NCBI GenBank assembly: GCA_018400295.1
Contig: JAGYMZ010000023.1
Coordinates: 1 to 39,021, forward strand
Length of the DNA stretch: 39,021 bases
Reading direction: 5' to 3'
Source of the DNA: Bacteroidales bacterium
Lineage (GTDB): Bacteria > Bacteroidota > Bacteroidia > Bacteroidales > B18-G4
Shown here: piece after piece, positions 26,925-34,981 of the stretch
Numbering within the stretch: position 1 is the stretch's first letter
Layout: every line of letters begins with the position of its first letter
The notes under the pieces: generated by a model
What the model was told of the DNA's origin: nothing
Databases searched by the model: none
The model's input: the letters and a program-made list of their open reading frames with translations, nothing else
Position numbers and translations under genes: made by a program

Positions 26925-29183
26925 ATGGAAAGAACTGCCCGCCATATCCTGAAATTTCGATGGTCCATTATCATCGTTGTGCTGATCATCACTGCAATAC
27001 TTGGTTTACAGTTAAAAAACATCCGCATCAATTCCGATGTGATAAGCTCTTTGCCGGATGAGGATCCGGATGCGGCATTGCTGAAGGAAGTGGCGACAGA
27101 ACTTGGCGGGAACAATATGGGCATGATCATCCTGACGGCAGAGGATATTTTCACACCGGTGGTGCTGGAGCATATCCGGCAGATCAGCGACACGGTGGCA
27201 GAGATCGAAGGCATCCGCTCCGTAACAAGTCTGACCAACATCATCGATATTAAAAGCGGGGAGTTTGGTATTGAGGTCGGAAAACTAATAGATGAATACA
27301 ACATGCCTGAGACCCCGGCAGAATTGGCGGAATTGAAGGAGCGTGTCTATTCCAAAGAAATGTACCGGGGGAATATCATTTCGGAGGATGGCACAGCCAC
27401 CCTTATCCTGTTCACGCTCAGCGAAGACGCACAAATACGGGCAGTGGCCGAACGGGTCAAGGAAAAAACAGAAGCGCTCAACCTGCCGGAAAACATATAT
27501 TTTGCAGGGTCACCCATGATGGTCACCTCCATATCGGAACTCATCGCCACCGACCTGGTAAAGCTTATACCCATTTCCTTTGTACTCATTTCCCTCATCC
27601 TTTTCCTGAGTTTCCGGACCTTCCGGGGAGTCGCCCTGCCCGTGCTCACCGCTGCCATTGCCATAGTCTGGACAATGGGCATCATGGCCCTGGCCGGTTA
27701 TGAAATGTCTATGATATCCAACAACATACCCATCATTTTACTGGCAGTGGGCAGCGCATACACCATCCATGTCATCAACCGGATCAACCAGGAAAGGGCC
27801 CGCAGCACCAAAGATGTTATTATCAAAGCACTGGTATATATTTTCATCCCTGTTTTGCTGGCAGCCCTTACCACCATGACGGGGTTCATGTCCTTTATTT
27901 TCGGTGCCTACCTGGACATGATCCGGGAATTCGGAGTGCTTACTTCGGCCGGGACCCTGTTTTCCGCCATTTTGTCCCTGATCTTCGTTCCGGCGGTTAT
28001 TTCCATATTGCCTCCGGGGCAAAAGGCCATCGAAAAACAAAAACTGCGCAACAAGAAATCCTTTTTATCCGCAAATGTCCTGGTGCCCTTAAAAATATTC
28101 TTGTATGTCCATCCCAAATATACCTTGTTTACCTGGTTTGCGCTCATCCTTATCAGCGTGGGAGGCATCTTCATGATCACACGCAGTGTCAATATCCAGG
28201 ATTATTTCCGAAGGGGCAACCCAACCCGGATCGCGGAAGACATCATGGTGAATAAATTCGGTGGCTCCAAACCGGTTTTTGTCATTTTTGAAGGCGATCT
28301 GCAACATCCCAAAGTACTTCAAAAAATGAGGGAAACACAGGAATACATGGAAAAAAACCCGGGGATATCCACCACACAATCGGTGGCTGATCTCATCCTG
28401 GAAATGAATACCGTTCTCGGAGGGGAAGCAAAAATACCGGATGAAAAGGCCAAGATCGGGCAGCTATGGTTTTTGCTGGATGGGCAGGAATACATGGAAA
28501 GATTTGTCAGTCCGGACCTGGACAAAGGCATCATCCTGTCGAAATTCAGTCTGCCCGATAACCAGTCCAAAAAAGCCTTTGCAGAATACATGAGGAGATT
28601 TATTGCAGAAAATTCAACAGAATCCTGCAAAATACAGATCACCGGCATGCCTTTCGTAGATGTAACCATGGACAGGAGCCTTATCCGGAGCCAGTTCGGG
28701 AGCCTCTCCATTGCAGTGTTTTTTGTGGTCCTCCTGGTGGGACTGATCATGGGTTCGCTGCTAAAGGGCATCTATGCAACCCTGCCGATCATTTCATCCA
28801 TTGTTATCCTGTTTGGGTTCATGGGATATACCGGCATACCCCTGAACATTGCCACCGTTTTGGTAGCCAGTGTGGCTCTGGGAATTGGGATCGATTATTC
28901 CATTCACATCATGTCGCATTTCAACCATATTTACAAAAAAGGCGGAGACGTGTACCGTTCCCTGAGAGACACCCTGATGATCAGCGGCAAAGCTATCATA
29001 ATTAATGTTTTGTCCGTTTCAGCCGGATTTCTGGTCCTGCTGTTTTCTGAAATGGTGCCACTGAAATATTTTGGCTTGCTCATTGCGATCAGCATGATCT
29101 TCTCCGGTTTGGGGTCGCTCACACTGCTGCCCGTTATCCTGGTCCTTGTAAACCGGAAACAAAAGTTTACCCGTACAAAATAG
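26925..29183 (+). CDS. RND-family MMPL/HAE3-type exporter
   Basis: The 752-residue inner-membrane protein has the RND layout: one span at about 13-30, a large periplasmic loop to about 200, five to six spans, then a second copy of the same arrangement. The paired RND/MMPL signatures are VGSAYTIHVINR in the first half and ALGIGIDYSIHIMSHF in the second. Length fits the HAE3 group, shorter than tripartite AcrB-type pumps. Such proteins export lipids or hydrophobic compounds with proton motive force. The LolA-like gene follows after 54 bases, a recurrent pairing for HAE3 exporters, and suggests lipid or lipoprotein transport to the outer membrane. Confidence 0.9.
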   Translation: MERTARHILKFRWSIIIVVLIITAILGLQLKNIRINSDVISSLPDEDPDAALLKEVATELGGNNMGMIILTAEDIFTPVVLEHIRQISDTVAEIEGIRSVTSLTNIIDIKSGEFGIEVGKLIDEYNMPETPAELAELKERVYSKEMYRGNIISEDGTATLILFTLSEDAQIRAVAERVKEKTEALNLPENIYFAGSPMMVTSISELIATDLVKLIPISFVLISLILFLSFRTFRGVALPVLTAAIAIVWTMGIMALAGYEMSMISNNIPIILLAVGSAYTIHVINRINQERARSTKDVIIKALVYIFIPVLLAALTTMTGFMSFIFGAYLDMIREFGVLTSAGTLFSAILSLIFVPAVISILPPGQKAIEKQKLRNKKSFLSANVLVPLKIFLYVHPKYTLFTWFALILISVGGIFMITRSVNIQDYFRRGNPTRIAEDIMVNKFGGSKPVFVIFEGDLQHPKVLQKMRETQEYMEKNPGISTTQSVADLILEMNTVLGGEAKIPDEKAKIGQLWFLLDGQEYMERFVSPDLDKGIILSKFSLPDNQSKKAFAEYMRRFIAENSTESCKIQITGMPFVDVTMDRSLIRSQFGSLSIAVFFVVLLVGLIMGSLLKGIYATLPIISSIVILFGFMGYTGIPLNIATVLVASVALGIGIDYSIHIMSHFNHIYKKGGDVYRSLRDTLMISGKAIIINVLSVSAGFLVLLFSEMVPLKYFGLLIAISMIFSGLGSLTLLPVILVLVNRKQKFTRTK

Positions 29184-29203
29184 CCTCTTTCACGAGCAAT
29201 CCC

Positions 29204-29211
29204 TATCTTTG
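29204..29211 (+). promoter_or_regulatory. Possible own -7 element of the LolA-like gene
   Basis: TATCTTTG, a perfect TAnnTTTG match, lies 26 bases before the ATG at 29238. The LolA-like gene may thus be transcribed independently as well as with the exporter; no -33 box at the usual spacing is clear. Confidence 0.4.
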
Positions 29212-29237
29212 CCATTTGAACCAAATCACAGGTTGCT

Positions 29238-29981
29238 ATGAAGATGTTCATCAAATCCGCTGGTTTCTTTTTTGCCTGTTGTATGTTTTTGCCGGGACTG
29301 TTTGCCCAGGATGCCGGTGAGATCCTGCAAAAAACCGACCGGGTGCTGTTCTCTTTCAAAGACAAACAGGCCAATGTGGAAATGATCCTGGAAAACAGAA
29401 GGGACAAGGAAAAAATAAGGGAAGCTGTCCTTATGCAAAAAGGAACGGAAAAAAGGCTTTACCGTTATACCAAACCGGAATCCCAGGCAGGCATAGCCAC
29501 CCTTTCCCTTCCCGGGGACATCATGTGGTTATACATGCCGGCCTTCGGGAGACCGAAAAAAATATCCCTGCTGGCCAAAAGTCAGGCGTTTACCGGCACA
29601 GACTTTTCACACGAAGATATGTCGGTCCGTTCCTATGCCGGTGACTATACCCCAACGCTCCTTGAAACAACCGGTGAAGCCTATATCCTGAAATTGGTTC
29701 CCAAATCCGGCAAATCCAGTTATTCAAAGCTGGTAATGCAGGTAGACAAAGACCATTATTATCCCCATCGGATCGAATACTATGACAAGCGGGGAAACAA
29801 GGAAAAGACAGCCACATATGTGTTCAGGAAAACAGGTGATTACTGGTACGCCCGGGAGGTCACCATGACCGACCTGAAAAAAGACCACGCTACAACGATC
29901 ATCATGACGGATGTCATCTTCGACCAGGGCATTCCGGATGAAACATTTACCGTGGAAAAGATGATGCCGGAAGAAGAGTGA
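29238..29981 (+). CDS. Outer-membrane lipoprotein-sorting (LolA-like) protein
   Basis: The 247-residue periplasmic protein has a signal peptide (MKMFIKSAGFFFACCMFLPG ... FAQ). The mature part shows the LolA-like fold pattern of the MMPL-associated family: ADVQ-like start DAGEILQKTDRVLFSF, then RLYRYTKPESQAG, GDIMWLYMPAFGRPKKI, and SFTGTDFS-like QAFTGTDFSHEDMSVR. It ends DVIFDQGIPDETFTVEKMM. Family members bind a hydrophobic cargo in a half-barrel. The neighbouring HAE3 exporter is the likely partner: the pump moves a lipid out of the inner membrane and this protein shuttles it. Cargo is not known. Confidence 0.88.
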   Translation: MKMFIKSAGFFFACCMFLPGLFAQDAGEILQKTDRVLFSFKDKQANVEMILENRRDKEKIREAVLMQKGTEKRLYRYTKPESQAGIATLSLPGDIMWLYMPAFGRPKKISLLAKSQAFTGTDFSHEDMSVRSYAGDYTPTLLETTGEAYILKLVPKSGKSSYSKLVMQVDKDHYYPHRIEYYDKRGNKEKTATYVFRKTGDYWYAREVTMTDLKKDHATTIIMTDVIFDQGIPDETFTVEKMMPEEE

Positions 29982-30112
29982 GGATCTTTGATCCTGCCGT
30001 CAGGATTGCGCCCCGCAGGGCAGGATTGCCCCTCCCTCCAACAGGTGTATCCGTAATTGCCTTATACGGGATTTGCTTTTTACATCCGGCGAAGATGTGC
30101 GGAGTCCGGAAT

Positions 30113-30496
30113 TTATCTTTCCTTTACTTCAAAAAGGTTCCCCGACCCGTCCCTTATGAAATAGGTTATGCCCCTCCCCCCTTTGTGTATGTAATAATCA
30201 TATCCTGCATTTTTAGCCCGCATGAAAACCATCTCCGGCGCTGTGGATTCCAGGCAGATATGGCCAAAGTCTCCGGTCTGTTCATTAGGATATTCAAACA
30301 GTTCCAGGTCGACAAAGCCGTTGCTCATTTGGGTGACCGGGATCTCTTTTTCAATGCCAAAAATATTCCTGGCAAGGGAACTGTTTAAAACGAAGGTCCT
30401 GGCAACTTCAAATTTCATGACATCCTGGTAAAATTCCCCGATGTCCGTTTTCTTCACAGAAAGAGCGATATGTTTCAGTTTCATAATAGCGGTCAT
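30113..30496 (-). CDS. VOC (glyoxalase-like) protein at the end of the ORP-like operon
   Basis: I start at the ATG at 30496, which overlaps the TGA of the upstream ATPase gene as ATGA (30493-30496); the longer frame starts inside that gene. The 127-residue protein is a single vicinal-oxygen-chelate domain: KLKHIALSVKKTDIGEFYQD, LELFEYPN, FGHICLES and a closing YFIRDGSGNLFEVKE. H and E residues at the usual metal positions are present. VOC proteins include glyoxalases, dioxygenases and fosfomycin-resistance proteins. Translational coupling ties it to the metal-cluster operon, so a metallo-ligand or cluster-related role is plausible; the specific reaction is unknown. Confidence 0.8.
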   Translation of the reverse strand: MTAIMKLKHIALSVKKTDIGEFYQDVMKFEVARTFVLNSSLARNIFGIEKEIPVTQMSNGFVDLELFEYPNEQTGDFGHICLESTAPEMVFMRAKNAGYDYYIHKGGRGITYFIRDGSGNLFEVKER

Positions 30497-31359
30497 TTTG
30501 TTATGGTTTCCCAAATCCCGCGGAGTATCCGGGTGCTTTCAGCGTTGGGATCAAATTCAATGATTGTCTTGCCCCAAACCATGGAGTTCACCATATTTTC
30601 ATCGAAAGGAATTTTGGCAATGAGCGGAACCCCAAGCGTTGCCAGCTTCTTTTCAATCTTCCGGCCCATCTCCGGATGCAGGTCGTATTTATTAATTACC
30701 GCAAACGTTTCCAGGTTGAATTTACCGGTCAGCCCAACCAACCGTTCCACATCATGAAGTCCGGAACTGCTTGGCTCCGTGATCATCACAACGGTATCAA
30801 CACCGGTAATGGATGAGATCACCGGGCAACCGATGCCGGGAGGGCCATCGTTCAGGATCAGGCTAAAATTCAAATCCTCCGCAATTTCTTTGGCTTTTTT
30901 CCTGACGGTGGTGACCAGCTTACCGGAATTCTCTTCACCGGGTCCCATTTGCGCGTGGACCAGGGGACCGAAGCGTGTATCCGAAACGTACCAGAAATTG
31001 TTCATGGACCGTTGGGAAGTGATGGCAGAGACCGGGCATATCCTTTCACAAAGGCGGCACCCTTCACATTGATATGGATCTACAACAAAAGAACCATGGT
31101 GCAGATGTATGGCATTGAAGCGGCATGCCTCCGCGCACATTCCGCATGAGGTGCATACATCTTTGTCTATGCTGACTTTCCACCCGCTTTCAAAGGGGTA
31201 TGCTTCGATTATTTCGGGATGAAGCAACAGGTGCAGGTCGGCCGCATCCACATCGCAGTCGCTGAAGACCGTAGTTTTTGCCAGTGCTGCCAGCGCAGCA
31301 GTGACCGTTGTTTTTCCCGTACCTCCCTTGCCGCTGAGGACCGTAATTTCCCTGATCAT
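30493..31359 (-). CDS. MinD-type ATPase with inserted ferredoxin domain (downstream copy)
   Basis: The 288-residue protein is a P-loop ATPase of the Mrp/MinD class with a 2x[4Fe-4S] ferredoxin inserted after the first half-domain. The deviant Walker A is SGKGGTGKTT (9-18), and DCDVDAADLH follows. The cluster ligands are C69, C72, C75, C79 and C98, C101, C104, C108 (CTSCGMCAEAC and CEGCRLCERIC). INDGPPGIGCP-like text (LNDGPPGIGCPV) is the switch II region. Such proteins assemble or transfer metal-sulphur clusters with ATP. Its ATG overlaps the stop of the sister ATPase (ATGA at 31356-31359), so the two probably act as a heterodimer, as Orp3/Orp4 do in Desulfovibrio. Confidence 0.92.
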   Translation of the reverse strand: MIREITVLSGKGGTGKTTVTAALAALAKTTVFSDCDVDAADLHLLLHPEIIEAYPFESGWKVSIDKDVCTSCGMCAEACRFNAIHLHHGSFVVDPYQCEGCRLCERICPVSAITSQRSMNNFWYVSDTRFGPLVHAQMGPGEENSGKLVTTVRKKAKEIAEDLNFSLILNDGPPGIGCPVISSITGVDTVVMITEPSSSGLHDVERLVGLTGKFNLETFAVINKYDLHPEMGRKIEKKLATLGVPLIAKIPFDENMVNSMVWGKTIIEFDPNAESTRILRGIWETITK

Positions 31360-32228
31360 AAACCTTTAGATTTCAGGATGTTGTTTGCGATCGTTTTAAA
31401 AAACGCTTCATATTCACCGTACGCATCGGAAAGCAGGGCCCCGCCGGCATATTTTTCGGCATATTCCTTTTTAAAAGGGATCCCGGCCAGTAAAGCAATG
31501 CCCTCCTGTTCAAGATATTCGTAGAGGTCATTGTTCCCTATGCCGGTTTTATTAACGACCACCCCGAAGGGTTTCCCCATTTCCCGGGCTATTCCGGCAG
31601 CAAGACGCAGATCATGCAGTCCGAAAGGGGTGGGTTCCGTCACCAGGATCACATAATCTGAATCCGCAACAGTACTGACCACCGAACAGCTGGTCCCGGG
31701 CGGTGCATCATAAAGCGCGATCCCGTTAAAATCCCGGGTTTTATCCTTTATATACCGAATGACCGGGGTTTGCAGTGCCAGTCCGACATTCATCTTCCCC
31801 TCCACCAGTCCGGCACCCAAACCAATGTCATACCTGGTAAGCTCCCCGATCCCGACACGCTTTTCCACCAGGGCATGATCCTTGCAAGCATACAGGCAGG
31901 CACCGCAGGAATGGCAAAGATCAGGGTTCACCGCAGCAAATTTGACCGGGGGGATCACCGTAATGGCATTGAACTCGCAATATTCCGAACATTTGCGGCA
32001 GAAAGTACAACGATCGAGGTCCAGCTCCGGAACCCTGTGCGAAACGACCTCCCCGTCCAGCCGTTTTGCCCCGGAAAAGAAAAGCAGATCATTCGGCTCC
32101 TCCACATCACAATCGACCAGCAACACATCCTGCTCATGATATTTCGCGATCACATTATACAGGTTCACTGCAACCGTTGTCTTCCCGGTCCCTCCTTTTC
32201 CACTTGCGATCGCAATTTTATACGACAT
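31356..32228 (-). CDS. MinD-type ATPase with inserted ferredoxin domain (upstream copy)
   Basis: The 290-residue sister of the downstream ATPase has the same architecture. Walker A is SGKGGTGKTT (9-18) and DCDVEEPND follows. Ferredoxin ligands are C74, C77, C80, C84 (CTFCRKCSEYC) and C105, C108, C111, C115 (CHSCGACLYAC). The switch region is LYDAPPGTSCSV. The two copies are clearly paralogous but diverged. Its start lies 56 bases after the stop of the NifX-like gene. Known relatives work with a NifX/ORP-type protein to build or insert a metal cluster; that partner is the next gene upstream. Confidence 0.92.
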   Translation of the reverse strand: MSYKIAIASGKGGTGKTTVAVNLYNVIAKYHEQDVLLVDCDVEEPNDLLFFSGAKRLDGEVVSHRVPELDLDRCTFCRKCSEYCEFNAITVIPPVKFAAVNPDLCHSCGACLYACKDHALVEKRVGIGELTRYDIGLGAGLVEGKMNVGLALQTPVIRYIKDKTRDFNGIALYDAPPGTSCSVVSTVADSDYVILVTEPTPFGLHDLRLAAGIAREMGKPFGVVVNKTGIGNNDLYEYLEQEGIALLAGIPFKKEYAEKYAGGALLSDAYGEYEAFFKTIANNILKSKGL

Positions 32229-32284
32229 GGGAACATATCTTTTTTAAACAATACACCGCCCGATCCTTTCAATCGTTCATTGGT

Positions 32285-32614
32285 TCAATCTCCTGACCTC
32301 TCCTTCAACTTCCCCACGATCTCCCCCACCGTTTTGTCTTCATTTTTCATGATCACGAGTTGCACATTGAACCTGTCCAGAAGGTCCTTGGCCTTGGGAC
32401 CGTAATCACCCGAGATCACTTTCTTCACATTCCATTCGATCATCTTTTCGGCAGTTCTCGTGCCGGCGCCACCGGCAACATCCACCGAATCATTCTTCAT
32501 GAACTCCGCCTCACCGGTTTGCTCATCATAAAGGCAAAACCAGGCACAACGTCCGAAACGGGGATCCAGCGGCGAATCGAAAGAATCTCCCTTTGATGTA
32601 ATAACTGTTTTCAT
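32285..32614 (-). CDS. NifX/NifB-family cluster-binding protein (ORP-like)
   Basis: I start at the ATG at 32614; the frame also opens at a TTG at 32620, but MKTVITSKGDS is the usual family N-terminus. The 109-residue protein has the dinitrogenase Fe-Mo-cofactor-biosynthesis fold: SFDSPLDPRFGRCAWFCLYD, then GGAGTRTAEKMIE and VKKVISGDYGPKAKDLL. This family includes NifX/NafY cofactor carriers and the orange protein (ORP), which binds a Mo-Cu-S cluster. No nitrogenase genes are present, and its place with two MinD-ferredoxin ATPases points to the ORP type. It follows the DUF134 gene by 6 bases. Which metal it binds cannot be read from sequence. Confidence 0.88.
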   Translation of the reverse strand: MKTVITSKGDSFDSPLDPRFGRCAWFCLYDEQTGEAEFMKNDSVDVAGGAGTRTAEKMIEWNVKKVISGDYGPKAKDLLDRFNVQLVIMKNEDKTVGEIVGKLKERSGD

Positions 32615-32620
32615 ATGCAA

Positions 32621-33031
32621 TCATATCTTTTCATTGATCAATTCTGTTTCTTCAGCCCCGCACAGCGGGCAGCGTTTATCCATGCCCGGATCCGGCATGG
32701 TAAACAGGTTTTTACATTTTCTGCACTGGTACCAGGCATCTTCAAAATACGCATTGCCATAGACACACCTGATCTGTTTGGTTTCCACAAGGGCTTTGGC
32801 TATTTTCCTCCGGGCACTCTCATAGATGCGGGCGAAGGTCGGCCGGGATATGTCCATCAGCTTACAGGCCTCATGATGGGTCATCATATCGTAGTCGGCC
32901 AGTTTCAGGGCTTCATACTCCTCATAAAGCAGCTCCACCGGGCCACCGTTTGTTTCCGAAACCCCAAAAGGCTTATATCCTTTAAAAGCCGGCGGGGCCA
33001 CTATTTTCCTGGGTTGTCTCCTGCGGGACAT
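32621..33031 (-). CDS. DUF134 family helix-turn-helix regulator with zinc ribbon
   Basis: I start at the ATG at 33031 because MSRRRQPRKI is the usual DUF134 N-terminus and the promoter lies just upstream; the longer frame to 33127 would cross it. The 136-residue protein has EALKLADYDMMTHHEACKLM and a helix-turn-helix (about 51-83, ISRPTFARIYESARRKIAKAL) resembling the sigma-70 region 4-like fold of DUF134. A C-terminal zinc ribbon has C103/C106 and C121/C124 (CRKC, CPLC). As first gene of the operon it is probably the local regulator, sensing the cluster or metal and binding the palindrome upstream. That link is inferred, not shown. Confidence 0.87.
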   Translation of the reverse strand: MSRRRQPRKIVAPPAFKGYKPFGVSETNGGPVELLYEEYEALKLADYDMMTHHEACKLMDISRPTFARIYESARRKIAKALVETKQIRCVYGNAYFEDAWYQCRKCKNLFTMPDPGMDKRCPLCGAEETELINEKI

Positions 33032-33045
33032 GTCGGTTTTTTCGG

Positions 33046-33069
33046 CAAAGTTAATGAGAATATTCTCAT
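33046..33069 (-). promoter_or_regulatory. Promoter -7 box plus palindromic operator of the ORP-like operon
   Basis: On the minus strand TAACTTTG (33053-33046) is a perfect TAnnTTTG element 14 bases before the ATG at 33031. Immediately upstream lies the perfect 16-bp palindrome ATGAGAATATTCTCAT (33054-33069), filling the space between -7 and -33. A bound protein there would block RNA polymerase. The DUF134 product is the obvious candidate. Confidence 0.65.
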
Positions 33070-33251
33070 AATAAAAATTTTCACCGAAGAAATAATCCTC
33101 CCGGCGGATGCAATTTCCGGATATCATGCAATGCGTTAAGGAAATGATGCTTGGGTAATTTTACTTATGACAAATGATTCCCCATCCGGGTTTTACGGTA
33201 CGGGGCTTGCTATATTCCCGTGGAAATCAAAAACATTCGTATTTTCACCCA

Positions 33252-33283
33252 TTGACAAGAAACATTCCCCCGTCGTATTTTTA
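33252..33283 (+). promoter_or_regulatory. Candidate promoter of the lipoprotein pair
   Basis: TTG (33252-33254) lies 21 bases before TATTTTTA (33276-33283), which differs from TAnnTTTG only at the last base. It is about 130 bases upstream of the ATG at 33411, implying a long leader. The rest of the 379-bp region 33032-33410 shows no gene. Confidence 0.4.
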
Positions 33284-33410
33284 CATACATTTTTCTGTCA
33301 GTTAACCTTTTACATCTGAACCGCCAAGGAAACGCGGCAACAGAATGTTGGGGGAAATATTGCAGACCAGTACAGACAGAAAAATAATACATAACCCGAA
33401 TCTGATATTC

Positions 33411-34913
33411 ATGAAAAAACCATTATTGTTTCCGGTTCTTTTATGCGGTCTGATGGTCGTTCTCCTTTCCTGCAGAAAGGAACCAGCGGGGGAAGATATT
33501 CCGGCAGAAGCCGAGCTTTCTTTTTCAGGGGTGAAATCAGAGCCGGGCAGACTGAAAAACGGCGGGCCCCTGTGTTATATCGAAACGGCCGATTACGCCA
33601 AAGTGGTCATAAACGGAACAGAATATTACCCGGCTGTTTATTATCTCACCATAAACGATGTTACAAGGGCCTATACGCAATCCATCAAACTTCCATACGA
33701 TCCGGATGCCGGCAATGAATTCACGGTAGAGCAATTTTTGCTTATGGGCGACCAGCAAACGCCGGACGATATGAGCGATGACATCATCATCGCCGCCATT
33801 CCGGAAGAAGGAAGTGAATTTGCCCCTTATGTCACCACCCCTGTGGACTTCACCATTGTAGTGGAAGCATTCAAAAAAAATGAAGTGCCGGTACAGGTAT
33901 TGTGCTTCGAACCGGACATGTATGAAAGTTTTGGGTTCAACTGGTTTGCCATTGAAGAGATCGCCATCATGGAACAGTGTTTCTTCGGGGATATCTGTGT
34001 CCAGAACCCGAACAGTTACATCGGCTCGCTTTACGAGCAACAGGCAGGCCCGTTGCAAATAGACATGCCGGCAATATTCAGGATAGAAGTATACCGGAAC
34101 GGATATTTTATCGGCGACCACGACAACGAAGCCTGGCTGGGGGAAGGCCAGCCACTGTGCATCCGGTACAAGGATTACCTGAACACCCCCGATTATTTTG
34201 ACTTCCTGTTATACATCCTGGTAAGAAAAGGGAACTATTTTGAATATGTATTATTTAAAAGCTGGTCTTTCGCCGACGGTGAAACCATTGAAGACGGGAA
34301 TGACAATGTGGTGGACTTTGCCATGGGGCCCTGCGTGCAGAACGCGGATTTCACCCTGCCGGCCTACATGAACATCCCGGATGAGGGTACCTGCAAGATC
34401 ACTACCTGCGCCCCCGGGAGCCCGGCAGGAGGCTACCTGAACGCAAAACTCTCAGGACTGCCCAGCGGATACGATGTTGAGAACGGCCATACCGCCACTT
34501 ATAACCTGGACCATACGCTTGCAGTAACCACCGGGACAGAATATGCCATTGAATTCTATAATCCACTCTATGCCGCTTACGGACCGGACTTCCTGGAAAA
34601 CGAACAATGGGACAAGATCCACTGGCTGATGAACCACCTCGACTGGTACCCGGGGCATACCTGGGAAGACATACAGGGAGCGCTGTGGCTGCTGGACCTG
34701 CAGGACCCCTGGGGCGGGGCAGCACAGGGCGGGGTTCCGGCATTGTCCGCATTGCCCCATGCCCAGCAAATGAAAACCGATGCCGACGCTTACGGGGAAG
34801 GGTACGAACCTTCCTGGGGCGATCAGGCGGCGGTCATACTCGTGGAAGAAGGCGAACCCCCGTCAGCCGCCCACCCGAACCTGATCGTGACATTTATTGA
34901 ATTAACACAATAA
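33411..34913 (+). CDS. Acidic lipoprotein, first of a tandem pair; thioester-like domain lacking its Cys
   Basis: The start is the ATG at 33411, giving a lipoprotein signal with lipobox LLSC (C21); an open frame reaches back to 33345 without a good start. The 500-residue protein is strongly similar along its whole length to the next gene. An N-terminal acidic beta-rich part runs to about residue 310 (with FGFNWFAIEE and CFFGDICVQNP). A C-terminal domain at about 338-480 follows: GGYLNAKLSG, TATYNLDHTL, WLMNHLDWYPG, and DIQGALWLLD. This resembles thioester domains, whose Cys and Gln crosslink; here the Cys position is Asn (N365) while Gln (Q422) remains. Its 3' half is visibly more GC-rich than the sister's. 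Exported to a membrane surface; role unknown. Confidence 0.8.
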   Translation: MKKPLLFPVLLCGLMVVLLSCRKEPAGEDIPAEAELSFSGVKSEPGRLKNGGPLCYIETADYAKVVINGTEYYPAVYYLTINDVTRAYTQSIKLPYDPDAGNEFTVEQFLLMGDQQTPDDMSDDIIIAAIPEEGSEFAPYVTTPVDFTIVVEAFKKNEVPVQVLCFEPDMYESFGFNWFAIEEIAIMEQCFFGDICVQNPNSYIGSLYEQQAGPLQIDMPAIFRIEVYRNGYFIGDHDNEAWLGEGQPLCIRYKDYLNTPDYFDFLLYILVRKGNYFEYVLFKSWSFADGETIEDGNDNVVDFAMGPCVQNADFTLPAYMNIPDEGTCKITTCAPGSPAGGYLNAKLSGLPSGYDVENGHTATYNLDHTLAVTTGTEYAIEFYNPLYAAYGPDFLENEQWDKIHWLMNHLDWYPGHTWEDIQGALWLLDLQDPWGGAAQGGVPALSALPHAQQMKTDADAYGEGYEPSWGDQAAVILVEEGEPPSAAHPNLIVTFIELTQ

Positions 34914-34981
34914 TAACAGAACCAATATACAAACAAACGAACAATCAATAAAATGAATTGCTAACCCAAAATCTTTAAATT

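Noticed and set aside
29981-30029. Hairpin AGGATC/GATCCT and direct repeat CAGGATTGC after the LolA-like gene
   Set aside because: The stem is short and no T-tract follows, so a terminator call is not supported; the 9-base repeat alone is not informative.
30493-32614. Reading the NifX/MinD genes as nitrogenase cofactor genes
   Set aside because: No nif structural or nifB/E/N genes are nearby; the gene set fits an ORP-like operon better.
33345-33410. Upstream extension of the first lipoprotein ORF
   Set aside because: It would bury the lipobox signal inside the protein; the ATG at 33411 gives a standard lipoprotein signal peptide.
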